DNA from: a bacterium
Lineage (GTDB): Bacteria; Bacillota; Bacilli; Lactobacillales; Streptococcaceae
Assembly (NCBI GenBank): GCA_905221125.1
Contig: CAJNBY010000019.1
Location: 1 to 30,351, forward strand
Direction: 5' to 3'
Length of the DNA: 30,351 nt
Shown: positions 1-9,488 of the stretch, piece after piece
Position numbering within the stretch: the stretch's first letter is position 1
How the letters are laid out: each line of letters begins with the position of its first letter
Translations under genes and position numbers: made by a program
Notes under the pieces: generated by a model
The model's database searches: none
What the model saw: only the letters and a program-made list of their open reading frames with translations
Told to the model about the DNA's origin: nothing

Positions 1-1598
1 TCTGGGTAAGTTACGGTGATTGTTCCTGTAATCTTATCACCTGGTTTTGCTCCTTCTGGGATTGTGACGGTTACTGTACCATCTTTGCCTACTGTGATGC
101 CTGGAGTATCACTTTCGAACTTAGTTCCTTCTGGAATTTCTTTTCCAGCTTTCTCTTTCAATGGTAATTCGACAGTGCCACCTGGTTTGCCATTTCCTTT
201 GTCGTACTCTGGTGTGTAGATGTCTTTGTCTTTTTCTCTAACCGTTACTTCCACTGGAACGATATCTTTTGAACCATCTGGGTAAGTTACGGTGATTGTT
301 CCTGTAATCTTATCGCCTGGTTTTGCTCCTTCTGGGATTGTGACGGTTACTGTACCATCTTTGCCTACTGTGATGCCTGGAGTATCACTTTCGAACTTAG
401 TTCCTTCTGGAATTGTCTTACCAGTTTCTTCTTTTAGTGGTACTTCTACCTTAGTTCCTGGTTTGCCATTTCCAGCGTCATACTTAGGTGTGTAGATATC
501 CTTGTCTGGAGTTTTCACTGTTACTTTCACAGGGATTTCTTCATGTGATTTATCTGGATACGTTACTGTAATCTTACCTGTGATTTCATCTCCTGGTTTC
601 GCTCCTTCTGGAATTGTGACGGTTACTTTTCCATCTTTGTCGACTGTAATTCCTGGTGTTGAAGTTTCGAATTTAGTTCCTTCTGGAATTGTCTTACCGT
701 TTTCTTCTGTAACTGGAATTTCAACTTTAGCACCTGGAATTCCTGTTCCATCATCGTACTTAGGTGTGTAGATATCTTTATCTTGGTCTGTGACAGTTAC
801 ACTTACTGGAACTTTATCTTTCGAACCATCTGGATATGTTACTGTTACTTTTCCTGTGATGACATCGCCTGGTTTCTTATCTTTTGGAATTGTGACAGTT
901 ACTTTTCCTTTATCATCTACTGTGATTTCTGGAGTATCACTTTGGAACTTAGTTTTCTCTGGAATTATCTTACCATCTTTCTCTTTCAATGGTAATTCTA
1001 CAGTTCCACCTGGTTTGCCGTTTCCAGCTTCATACTTAGGTGTATAGATGTCTTTATCTTTATTAGTTACCGTAACTCTTACAGGTACTTCTTCTTTTGA
1101 TCCATCTGGATATGTTACTTTGATTGTACCTGGGAATTCATCTCCTGGATTCTTATCTTTTGGAATTGTGACAGTTACTTTACCTTTATCATCTACTGTA
1201 ATTCCTGGTGTTAAACTTTCGAACTTAGTTCCTTCTGGAATTGTCTTACCAGCTTCTTCTTTCAATGGTAATTCTACAGTGCCACCTGGTTTTCCTTCTC
1301 CATCATCATATTTAGGAGTGTAGATATCTCTATCTGGAGTTGTTACAGTTACTTTAACTGGTACTTCTTCTTTTGATCCATCTGGATACGTTACTTTAAT
1401 CGTACCTGGGATTTCGTCTCCTGGTTCCTTGTCTTCTGGAATTGTGACAGTAACTTTTCCTTTATCATCTACTGTGATTCCTGGTGTTAAACTTTCAAAC
1501 TTAGTTCCTTCTGGAATTGTCTTACCAGCTTCTTCTTTTACTGGTACTTCAACCTTAGCTCCTGGAATTCCATTTCCATCATCATACTTAGGATTGTA
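1..1598 (-). repeat. Six tandem 276-bp Rib-like repeats (92 aa), last one cut by the window edge
   Basis: In the minus frame, copies begin with Y-[TN]-P-[KE]-Y codons at 1598, 1322, 1046, 770, 494 and 218, exactly 276 bases apart. Each reads roughly GxGxPGxxVExPxxE, then IPEGTKFESxTPGITV, then VTVTIPEGAKPGD, then VTYPDGSKxxVPVxVTV. The YPDGS strand resembles the Rib/alpha-like fold of streptococcal stalk proteins. Copies 5 and 6 (left) are close to identical in DNA, and earlier copies differ more. The array continues past position 1, so its length is unknown. Confidence 0.93.
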
Positions 1599-4500
1599 TT
1601 TATCCGCTTGTTCTTGGACTGTAATCGTAATTCTTTGTGTCGTTACATTGCCGTCCTTATCATGCGCTTTGATGGTTACAGTATAGTCACCTTTATTTCC
1701 TGTTGGTGTTCCTGTAATTTCTCCATTTGCATAAGTTAATCCCTCTGGTAAATCTGTTACTTCTACTGGATTTTCTTCTCTTAAGCCTGATCCACCTTCG
1801 TTATCCGCAACAGTTACTGGAATTGGAGTGATTGGTTCGTTCTTCGTTACTGTTGCACCTTCAGCTGTAATTGTTGGTCCTGTTACGTCGTTTACAGTTA
1901 CTGGTACTGTTACTTCTTCACTTGATCCATCTGGATATGTTACTTTAGCAACCGCATTTCCAACATTACCTTTTGTAGCTGTTGATGGTTTACTTACAAC
2001 TGTAACAGTTCCTGGGCCATTACCTTTTACTTTAGCAATGACTTCTGAATCTTCAATCACATGATTTTGATCAACCGTTAAACCTTCTCCTGTTGGAGTA
2101 TATTTATCCGCTTGTTCTTGGACTTTAATTGTGATTGTTTCAGTCGTTTCATTACCATCCTTATCATACGCTTTAATCGTTACAGGGTAATCACCTTTAT
2201 TTCCTGTTGGTGTTCCTGTAATTTCTCCATTTGCATATGTTAATCCTTCTGGTAAGCCTGTTACTTCTACTGGATTTTCTTCACGTAATCCACGTCCACC
2301 TTCATTGTCCGTTACAGTTACTTTGATTGGTGTAATTGGTTCATTTTTCGTTACGGTTGCACCTTCAGCTGTGACTGTTGGGCCTGTTACGTCTGATACA
2401 GTTACTGGTACTTTCACTTCATCAGTTGAACCATCTGGATAGGTTACTTTTACAATCGCATTTCCTGCATCGCCAAATGTTGATGTTGATGGTGTGCTTG
2501 TAACAGTCAGAGTTCCTGGTCCGTTATCTTTTACTTTACCTGTTACTTCATTGTCAGTAATCGTATGACCTTGATCAACTTTCAGACCATCTCCTGTTGG
2601 AGTATATTTCTCTGCTTGAGTTTGAACTGTGATAGTAATTTGTTTTTCTGTAGAGTTACCATCTTTATCAGTTGCTTTGATTGTTACAGTATAATCCCCT
2701 TTTTCAGCTGTTTTTGCAGGTGTTCCTGTAATTTCTCCATTTGCATAAGTTAAGCCATCTGGTAATCCAGTTACTTCTACTGGATTTTCTTCACGTAATC
2801 CGCGTCCACCTTCATTATCCGCTACATTTACCGGAATTGGTGTAATTGGTTCATTTCTCGTTACTGTTGCGCCGTCAGCTGTAATTGTTGGACCAGTTAC
2901 GTCTTTTACAGTTACTGGTACATCTACTGTTTCACTTGATCCATCTGGGTAAGTAACTGTTACTACTGCATTTCCTACAGTACCAGTTGTTGCTGTTGAT
3001 GGTTTGCTTGTAACTGTTAGTGTTCCCGGTGCGAAATCTTTTACTTTAGCTTTCACTTCGTCATCTGTAATTTCATGACCTTGATTTACTGTTAAGCCTT
3101 CAGCTGTTGGATTGTACTTATCTTTTTGTTCTTGAACAATAATAGTAATTTTAATTGGGGCTTCACTTTCATTACCGATTTTATCATATGCTTTTATTGT
3201 TACAGGGTAATTGCCTGCTGGGGCTGTTGGTGTTCCTGTGATTTTTCCATCTTTGAAAGTTAAACCATTTGGTAATCCTTCTACTACGATTGGATCGTTA
3301 TCACGCATTCCAACCCCACCTGGGTTATCTTCAGCTCTAATTGGAATTGGTGTAATTTCTTCATTTTTCGTAACAGTTGCACCTTCTGCTGTAATTGTTG
3401 GGCCTGTAGTATCAGCTACTGACGTATCACGTACTGTTACCGGTACATTTACATCTTCAAATGATCCATCTGGATACGTTACAGTTACTACCGCATCTTC
3501 TGGGTTTCCTACAACTGCTGTTGTTGGTTTGCTCTTAACTGTCAATTGAGTTGCTGGTGCGTAATCTTTCACCTTAGCGATCACTTCTGAATCTTCAATC
3601 ACATGATTTTGATCAACGGTTAATCTTTCTCCTCTTGGATTATGAGCATCCGCTTGACTTTGTACGTTAATCTTAATCGTAGTTGTTGACGGATTATCGT
3701 TCTTATCATATGCCGTAATGGTTACTGTACTTTCACCTGCTGAGCCAGTTGGTTTACCAGTAATTTGTCCATTTGCATATGTTAACCCTTCTGGTAAGCC
3801 TGTTACCACGATTGGATTCGTATCACGCATTCCAACTCCGCCTGTATTATCTTTAGCCGTTACTGAAATTGGTGTAATGTCTTCACGATTTGTAACTGTG
3901 GCATTATTAGCTGTAATCGTTGGGCCTGTTACGTCTTTTACAGTAATCGGAACGTTTACTAAGTCATGTGAACCATCTGAGTAAGTTACTTTAACAACTG
4001 CATTTCCTGCTGAACCTGCTGTGGTTGTTGATGGTTTGCTTACAAGTGAAAGTGTTCCTGCTCCATGATTGTTTACTTTAGGAGTTAATTTTTCAATTGT
4101 AATGTCTTCATTTTGATTGACTGTTAATTCTGTTGCTGTTGGAGTGTACTTGTCAGCTTGTTCTTGGACATTAATTCTAACTTTTTTCGTTGAAGGAGTA
4201 TTGTTCTTATCATACGCTGTAATTGTTAAAGTATAGAATCCTTTTCTTGCTGAAGTTGTACCTGTAATTTTTCCATCTTTGAAAGTTAATCCTGAAGGTA
4301 AATTACTTACCGTAATTGGATTCGTATCACGCATTCCAACTCCGCCTGCGTTATCTTCAGCTGTAATTGGAATTGGTGTAATTTCTTCATTTTTCGTTAC
4401 AGTTGTTTCTTCTGCTGTAATCGTTGGACCTGTTACGTCTCTTACAGTTACTGGAACAGTTACTGTGTCATGTGAACCGTCTGGGTAAGTCACTTTAACA

Positions 4501-7500
4501 ACTGCATTTCCTGCTGAACCTGCTGTTGCTGTTGAAGTTGGTTTACTTTGTACAGTTAATTTTCCTGGTCCAAAATTCGTCACTTTTGCTGTTACTTCAT
4601 TATCTGTAATTACATGATTTTGATTTACAGTTAACGTTTCACCTGTTGGGTTGTATTTATCCGCTTGTTCTTGGACTTTAATCGTAATGTTTGTTGTAGT
4701 TGAGTTACCATTTTTATCATGCGCTGTAATCGTTACAGGGTAATCGCCTTTACCTGCTGTTGGTGTTCCAGTGATACGGTTATTTGCATACGTTAACCCT
4801 GTTGGTAATCCAGTCACTTCGATTGGATTCTTATCACGTAATCCTACCCCACCTGGATTATCCACAGCTGTTACTGAAATTGGAGCAATTGGTTCATTTT
4901 TCGTTACTGTTGCTCCATCAGCTGTAATTGTTGGTCCAACTGTATCACGTGCTGTTACCGTAAAGTTGAAGTTCACTGAATCTGCATTATTTCCATCATT
5001 ATCCGCAGCATTGAATGTAATCGTATTTTGTTTTCCGATATCTTCTGCTGAAGTTGTGATTGAAATTCGAACAACTTTTTCTGTTTCAGTTGTTTTTACT
5101 GGCGTAGAAGTTGCTTTACCTGCATTCATTCGACCAAAGTATTTATTTAAGAAGTCTTTAGCATCCAATGTAACAGATGTATTATCTGTTGCGGTTACTG
5201 TAAATTCTACTTTTTCGCCTTCAACGACTGTTTGGCTTGATGGAGTAATCGTTAACGTTGGTTTTTGAGCATCTTTTGCGTTTTGTCTTGCTACTGGACT
5301 CTCAAGAACTACATTGTTATCGACAGTCTTAGACACTTTTGCAGTTACTTCTTTACCATCTGCTACTTCAAGGTCAGCGATTTTTACTACTCCTTGAGGT
5401 GTCACAGATACTTTATCCGTTGTTTTACCATTTACAGTCCAGTTATTTCCTGTTTTTGTAACTTTTACAGTTTCAGGAGTTGTTTTTCCTGTTGGAGTAT
5501 AAGTAAGTGTAATAGTATCAATATCTTGAGGATTATTACTATTCGGACGTTTTGGTGGTGTAATTTCCACGCTACCATCTTTATTAGCCACTACGCTAGG
5601 TGCTGTCGGTGTTACCGCAAGAACTACTTGACGTTTAATTTCAGTTGGCGCGAATGTCGTTCTTGTAGTACTATTCGTATCAGTAATAGAATTCGTTCCA
5701 GTTGGGAATTTTGCTGTAGCATTTCTTGTATATTTACCTGAATTGTCTAATGTAGTACCTGAATCTAAGTTATCTCCAGATTTCCATGTCCATACCATTC
5801 CTTGAGGTAAGTAACTATTTCCACGATCTCTTTGATCGTTGCTGTCTACTACTTTCAGGTAATTATGAGCATCAACATTTGTACGACTATTTTCTACATT
5901 TAGAGTTGAGCCTACTGGAACTTTTGCGATACCATTTTCAAGGTTTTTAGTTGTAATATCAACAACACGATACTTGAATTTCAAGTCACGGCTGTCAGCT
6001 GCACTGCTTCCCTCAACATGAAGGGTACCAATATGCTCTCCTAATGTTTGAGTATCTAATACTCTACCTGAAGATAAACGAGTTTTATACTTTTTATCTT
6101 CTGAACTTCCATCTTTACCAGTTTGAGCTGTAAAGGTAGAAGCACTTACTCCACCAGGAAGATTTCCAACTGTTACTTTTGAGATTTTTCCTGAATTATC
6201 CCATACTTTCAATTCAGGGTTAAATTCAGCACCACGATACACTGTAAAGATTGGTGAATCTGCTGTTTCTGTTAATGTAACACCATTTAAAGTAGCTTGT
6301 GGTTTTTGAACATCTTTTGCAATTGCTTTTGCTGGATCTGAATCCGCACCATTTCCATTTTTAGTAATAGCAGTTACTTCTGTTAAATCTTTTACTTTAT
6401 TGGCTGGGATTGTAATTTCACCATTATTTGCATCAATTCGCACATCTGGATTATTTACAGTCCATTTACCATTTGTTCCTTTATTTCCTTCAGCTGTTTT
6501 CGGTTGATTATCTTCACCTGTAAAGCTTACTTTAATTTTATCTACTTTTGTAGAATCTTGTGGTTTTGCAGTTACATCCCCATTATCCTTAGCTGTCGCA
6601 ATTGGTTTTGCAGCCTTATCATCTACAACATGAACGGGTGCATCAACAATAAATGTTCCACGTTCTGGAATAATGACTTCTACTTTACCATACACAGGTG
6701 CATTTGGTGCTGTAGGTCTTGATACATCTGGATCTTTAAACCAACGATATGTTGTACCAGCAGGTAATTCATTTGGATTCGCAATACTATTGTAAGCATC
6801 TGGAATAACGCCTACTTTAGTACTTTGTTCCTTAGCTTTTGGTTTTAAGTCGTATTTAGCGGCTTCTTCAGGTTTTAGTGGTAAGGTACCGATAATGGCA
6901 TTTTGACCCTCTCTATATCGAACATAACCAAGGTCTGTATATCCACCATATGCTAGGTATGGATCGTTTGCTAAACGTTTTTTGATTTCAGCAAGCATCG
7001 GATTATTTTTATCTTTATTATTCCAATCCGACATAATGCTTTGATCTAGCTCGTCCCCTTCAAGAATTTTTGTTTTGAAAGTGATAATCGTACGTTGACC
7101 TTTTACTACGTTCATTTTGTCTTCAATAACACCTCTACCAAGGTTGTAAATCAGACCACCCTTTGTAATACCGTACATATCTTTTACACGAGAAGCAGCA
7201 TCTGGATTACGATCGGTACCATCTTTTCTAGAATCACGATAAATATTTCTCCACCAGTTGTTATCTGGATTAGCATAATCCATCCAAGAACCTAAATTCT
7301 CCGTATAAGAAGCTCCTGAACGACGTTCTCCATTTTTAACATAAGCACGATAATTAGAGTTTTCATGTTCCCACGCTGTCGCATTTGGATATTCCTTATG
7401 GAAATCTTGTTTGCCTTCTTTATATTTTGTATAAGTGAAGTCATACGGATCTCCTACAGTACGAGGAATCGTAAGTGAAATTTTCTTAGACAATCCTGCC

Positions 7501-8939
7501 TGAGCATTTTCCGCTGGACCTGAATCTACGATCCAGTAATAATATTTATTTCCATCTTTTTCGATACGCTCTTCACGATACACACGAATATTATCGTAGG
7601 CTTTATCAGCAGTCCCTACACTTACGAAGGCATATTGCTTGGTATCTGGTGAATATACATCACGCTCTGAATAGTTAAGCATTGGGTTTTTAATCCAACC
7701 AACACCGAAGTCTGTCTTTCTTGTTTCACGAACTGTACTTGTTCCAGAACCTACTTCTTTTCCATTCTTTTTAACGACAGTTGTAATAACAGCATCTTTT
7801 TTCATTAAGTTCGTATCAACATTGACTGTGAAGTATCCATTTGATTGTGATCTAGTTGTGTACTTTCTTCCACCAATTGATACTTCCACATCAGCTTCTG
7901 CCGCTGTATATCCGTCAACTTGAGCAATACCTGCTAAACTATCATTGAATGATACTGTGTCTACTTTACTTACTGTAGTATTATATACACTTTGACCATT
8001 AACTACTAATTCAACTCTATCCCCAACTTTAATACCTGGGGCATTTAATTTGAAAGAACCAGTATCATCAAGTTTAGACGTAAGTATCTTTTGACCATTT
8101 TTCTTAATCTCAATTGTTGAAGATGGCGTTGCATATCCTGTGATAAATCCAGAGTCCGCTACAACAATCCCAAGACTCCCTTGTTTAGTAGTCTTATCAA
8201 TGGGTGCTGAGCGAAGATCAGATCCTTCTTCCATGGTTTCGCCATTACGTGAATCACGAGATCCAGTATTAGCAATCGTATTTTCACCTTCTTTTAAAAC
8301 CTTCTTAGGCGCATTAATCTTAGGCATCGAAGATAAGATAAAAATCTTCTCATTAAGTTTTTTAGCGATTGCATCAATTTCAGCTTGTGTTAATTCAAGA
8401 CTATTGTTATTAAGCACACTATTAGCTGTTTCTAAATCTGCCTGGATTGCAGCAAGGGTTGAAGCTGGTGCTTTTTCCTTGTTGACCTTATCCAAGAGTT
8501 CTTGAACTTTTGTAATATTAGCCTGTAATTTAGTCTTATCTAGTGTTTGTTTTTCAACTACTTCTTTATCAAGGGCAGTGGTCTCGTTTTCAGATGCATT
8601 CTCAGTTGAAGTTTCAGGTAGTTTCTCAGATAAAGTCTCAGCCGGATTCTCAGCAGTGGTTAGTGATTTTTCTTCTTTACCTGTAGTTAGAGAATCTTCT
8701 GTTTTAGGCAAATCTACTATTGTAGCAGTATGAGCCTCTTCTTTATCTGGGATAACCGGTGCTTCAGTCGTATCTGAAACTTGAGCAGCCTCAACTCGAA
8801 CAGCCTGATGCCCAGACAAAAACATCAATGCCGCAACAGCTACTGAAGCAGCACCAAAGCTATATTTACGAATCGAAAAGCGCAGTACCTTTTCACGTTG
8901 CTGTCGATTTACCTTATTTGAATTCGATTTGTTTTCCAT
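1..8939 (-). CDS. Giant YSIRK-signal surface protein, He_PIG/Rib repeat type (3' end beyond window)
   Basis: The frame is open from an ATG at 8939 to the left edge, 2979 codons with no stop at the points I checked, so the C-terminus and any LPXTG lie outside. An AGGAGG four bases upstream fixes the start. Layout: signal peptide with FSIRKYSFGAASVAVAAL (residues 21-38); acidic Thr/Ser/Glu linker; helical FIVAR-like segment (about 129-206); two small beta modules (about 244-397); a Trp/Tyr-rich domain I do not recognise (about 400-690); a Rib-like domain (about 700-767); several Ig-like stretches; seven modules with the He_PIG signature (GLPEGLTYANGEITGTPT) alternating with YPDGS Rib-like units (about 1330-2443); then 92-residue Rib-like repeats from residue 2448. 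Such proteins are exported and attached to peptidoglycan by sortase, with repeats acting as a stalk; adhesion is inferred, no ligand is evident. It shares promoter, leader and N-terminus with the next gene to the right. Confidence 0.93.
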   Translation of the reverse strand, partial: MENKSNSNKVNRQQREKVLRFSIRKYSFGAASVAVAALMFLSGHQAVRVEAAQVSDTTEAPVIPDKEEAHTATIVDLPKTEDSLTTGKEEKSLTTAENPAETLSEKLPETSTENASENETTALDKEVVEKQTLDKTKLQANITKVQELLDKVNKEKAPASTLAAIQADLETANSVLNNNSLELTQAEIDAIAKKLNEKIFILSSMPKINAPKKVLKEGENTIANTGSRDSRNGETMEEGSDLRSAPIDKTTKQGSLGIVVADSGFITGYATPSSTIEIKKNGQKILTSKLDDTGSFKLNAPGIKVGDRVELVVNGQSVYNTTVSKVDTVSFNDSLAGIAQVDGYTAAEADVEVSIGGRKYTTRSQSNGYFTVNVDTNLMKKDAVITTVVKKNGKEVGSGTSTVRETRKTDFGVGWIKNPMLNYSERDVYSPDTKQYAFVSVGTADKAYDNIRVYREERIEKDGNKYYYWIVDSGPAENAQAGLSKKISLTIPRTVGDPYDFTYTKYKEGKQDFHKEYPNATAWEHENSNYRAYVKNGERRSGASYTENLGSWMDYANPDNNWWRNIYRDSRKDGTDRNPDAASRVKDMYGITKGGLIYNLGRGVIEDKMNVVKGQRTIITFKTKILEGDELDQSIMSDWNNKDKNNPMLAEIKKRLANDPYLAYGGYTDLGYVRYREGQNAIIGTLPLKPEEAAKYDLKPKAKEQSTKVGVIPDAYNSIANPNELPAGTTYRWFKDPDVSRPTAPNAPVYGKVEVIIPERGTFIVDAPVHVVDDKAAKPIATAKDNGDVTAKPQDSTKVDKIKVSFTGEDNQPKTAEGNKGTNGKWTVNNPDVRIDANNGEITIPANKVKDLTEVTAITKNGNGADSDPAKAIAKDVQKPQATLNGVTLTETADSPIFTVYRGAEFNPELKVWDNSGKISKVTVGNLPGGVSASTFTAQTGKDGSSEDKKYKTRLSSGRVLDTQTLGEHIGTLHVEGSSAADSRDLKFKYRVVDITTKNLENGIAKVPVGSTLNVENSRTNVDAHNYLKVVDSNDQRDRGNSYLPQGMVWTWKSGDNLDSGTTLDNSGKYTRNATAKFPTGTNSITDTNSTTRTTFAPTEIKRQVVLAVTPTAPSVVANKDGSVEITPPKRPNSNNPQDIDTITLTYTPTGKTTPETVKVTKTGNNWTVNGKTTDKVSVTPQGVVKIADLEVADGKEVTAKVSKTVDNNVVLESPVARQNAKDAQKPTLTITPSSQTVVEGEKVEFTVTATDNTSVTLDAKDFLNKYFGRMNAGKATSTPVKTTETEKVVRISITTSAEDIGKQNTITFNAADNDGNNADSVNFNFTVTARDTVGPTITADGATVTKNEPIAPISVTAVDNPGGVGLRDKNPIEVTGLPTGLTYANNRITGTPTAGKGDYPVTITAHDKNGNSTTTNITIKVQEQADKYNPTGETLTVNQNHVITDNEVTAKVTNFGPGKLTVQSKPTSTATAGSAGNAVVKVTYPDGSHDTVTVPVTVRDVTGPTITAEETTVTKNEEITPIPITAEDNAGGVGMRDTNPITVSNLPSGLTFKDGKITGTTSARKGFYTLTITAYDKNNTPSTKKVRINVQEQADKYTPTATELTVNQNEDITIEKLTPKVNNHGAGTLSLVSKPSTTTAGSAGNAVVKVTYSDGSHDLVNVPITVKDVTGPTITANNATVTNREDITPISVTAKDNTGGVGMRDTNPIVVTGLPEGLTYANGQITGKPTGSAGESTVTITAYDKNDNPSTTTIKINVQSQADAHNPRGERLTVDQNHVIEDSEVIAKVKDYAPATQLTVKSKPTTAVVGNPEDAVVTVTYPDGSFEDVNVPVTVRDTSVADTTGPTITAEGATVTKNEEITPIPIRAEDNPGGVGMRDNDPIVVEGLPNGLTFKDGKITGTPTAPAGNYPVTIKAYDKIGNESEAPIKITIIVQEQKDKYNPTAEGLTVNQGHEITDDEVKAKVKDFAPGTLTVTSKPSTATTGTVGNAVVTVTYPDGSSETVDVPVTVKDVTGPTITADGATVTRNEPITPIPVNVADNEGGRGLREENPVEVTGLPDGLTYANGEITGTPAKTAEKGDYTVTIKATDKDGNSTEKQITITVQTQAEKYTPTGDGLKVDQGHTITDNEVTGKVKDNGPGTLTVTSTPSTSTFGDAGNAIVKVTYPDGSTDEVKVPVTVSDVTGPTVTAEGATVTKNEPITPIKVTVTDNEGGRGLREENPVEVTGLPEGLTYANGEITGTPTGNKGDYPVTIKAYDKDGNETTETITIKVQEQADKYTPTGEGLTVDQNHVIEDSEVIAKVKGNGPGTVTVVSKPSTATKGNVGNAVAKVTYPDGSSEEVTVPVTVNDVTGPTITAEGATVTKNEPITPIPVTVADNEGGSGLREENPVEVTDLPEGLTYANGEITGTPTGNKGDYTVTIKAHDKDGNVTTQRITITVQEQADKYNPKYDDGNGIPGAKVEVPVKEEAGKTIPEGTKFESLTPGITVDDKGKVTVTIPEDKEPGDEIPGTIKVTYPDGSKEEVPVKVTVTTPDRDIYTPKYDDGEGKPGGTVELPLKEEAGKTIPEGTKFESLTPGITVDDKGKVTVTIPKDKNPGDEFPGTIKVTYPDGSKEEVPVRVTVTNKDKDIYTPKYEAGNGKPGGTVELPLKEKDGKIIPEKTKFQSDTPEITVDDKGKVTVTIPKDKKPGDVITGKVTVTYPDGSKDKVPVSVTVTDQDKDIYTPKYDDGTGIPGAKVEIPVTEENGKTIPEGTKFETSTPGITVDKDGKVTVTIPEGAKPGDEITGKITVTYPDKSHEEIPVKVTVKTPDKDIYTPKYDAGNGKPGTKVEVPLKEETGKTIPEGTKFESDTPGITVGKDGTVTVTIPEGAKPGDKITGTITVTYPDGSKDIVPVEVTVREKDKDIYTPEYDKGNGKPGGTVELPLKEKAGKEIPEGTKFESDTPGITVGKDGTVTVTIPEGAKPGDKITGTITVTYP
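1611..4960 (-). repeat. Seven He_PIG-like modules interleaved with Rib-like units, about 500 bp each
   Basis: The phrase GPT[IV]TA occurs seven times in the minus frame, near 4935, 4430, 3925, 3403, 2893, 2393 and 1880, each followed by a TVTKNEPITPI-like strand, an ADNEGG loop and the GLP-x-GL...ITGTPT signature of He_PIG putative Ig domains. Between them lie units ending in VTYPDGS with Val-Pro-Val, which look Rib-like. Divergence between copies is larger than in the 276-bp array, suggesting an older expansion. Confidence 0.85.
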
Positions 8940-8943
8940 CGTT

Positions 8944-8949
8944 CCTCCT
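8944..8949 (-). promoter_or_regulatory. Ribosome binding site of gene 1
   Basis: A full AGGAGG lies four bases before the ATG at 8939 and decides the start. The same motif at the same distance serves the paralogous gene at 18876. Confidence 0.9.
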
Positions 8950-8976
8950 AGGGATAATTTAATATAAAAAAAGCAA

Positions 8977-9017
8977 TTTCTATAGCTGGACACTTATCAG
9001 GAGTCAAACTATAAAAA
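8977..9017 (-). promoter_or_regulatory. Conserved leader hairpin of gene 1
   Basis: On the minus strand TTTTTATAGTTTGAC (9017-9003) can pair with GTCCAGCTATAGAAA (8991-8977): about 14 pairs including wobbles, one T/C mismatch, 11-nt loop. It is followed by TTGC and a T tract, then about 25 bases to the ribosome site. The leader of gene 2 has a hairpin at the same place whose arms differ but still pair. I see no match to a riboswitch class I know. Structure is predicted by eye. Confidence 0.6.
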
Positions 9018-9047
9018 CTACCATGATGATTACCATTTGCTAATAAC

Positions 9048-9119
9048 ATCACAGCTATCACAGCTATCACAGCTATCACAGCTATCACAGCTATCACAGC
9101 TATCACAGCTATCACAGCT
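9048..9119 (-). repeat. 9-bp tandem repeat, 8 copies, at the start of the gene 1 leader
   Basis: Eight perfect copies of AGCTGTGAT (minus-strand reading) fill this stretch. The -10 box of the predicted promoter ends at 9122, so transcription should begin within the first copy and the array should be the first part of the 5' untranslated RNA. The core AGCT is self-complementary, so copies could pair with one another. Confidence 0.95.
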
Positions 9120-9121
9120 CT

Positions 9122-9150
9122 ATTATACCATTTTTAACATATTTACACAA
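9122..9150 (-). promoter_or_regulatory. Promoter of gene 1 (extended -10)
   Basis: Minus-strand TATAAT (9127-9122) preceded by TGG gives an extended -10. TTGTGT (9150-9145) sits 17 bases upstream as a weak -35. The promoter of gene 2 has the same -35 hexamer, spacer length and extended -10. Confidence 0.75.
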
Positions 9151-9243
9151 ATATAAACCAGTTTATCTCATCGAATAAAATTAAAAATAATTAATATATA
9201 TAATGTATTATTATATTGTACAATCAAGAACAAAAAAGCGATT

Positions 9244-9330
9244 CCTCCTCTACCTATAAAATAAATTCATCATCGCCTATCACATCAGTTGATTTATATT
9301 CATTGCAGCTCCTGGAATTTTTCTCAAGAA
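9244..9330 (-). repeat. Upstream block shared by genes 1 and 2 (copy 1)
   Basis: This stretch matches 19190-19272: the first 23 bases are identical, and the rest aligns with scattered changes and small gaps. It lies about 100 bp upstream of the -35 in both cases. It has a purine-rich AGGTAGAGGAGG on the minus strand but no convincing reading frame. It may be an upstream control element or simply part of the duplicated unit. Between it and the promoter (9151-9243) the DNA is AT-rich with nothing I can name. Confidence 0.7.
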
Positions 9331-9488
9331 TATAGAGTAAATATCAGGTAAAACGTATGCGTCCACCACAAAAGAGAAAGCCCTGCCCTGAAAAGAGATC
9401 TAATTCCAATTGATATTTTAATGAATCTATTCCCTATCTCATATCTGTCTTGCCACAAACAAGGTAAACTTGACTCTATGCACTTATT

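Noticed and set aside
8977..9017. Leader hairpin plus T tract as an intrinsic terminator
   Set aside because: The stem is AT-rich, and TTGC separates it from the T run, so termination is not convincing. It is kept as a structured leader of unknown role.
9048..9119. CRISPR-like array
   Set aside because: The unit is 9 bp with no spacers and no cas genes nearby, so it is a simple tandem repeat.
9048..9119. CRP-like sites (TGTGA) in the 9-bp repeats
   Set aside because: Streptococci lack an E. coli-type CRP regulon, and the spacing and symmetry of a CRP site are absent.
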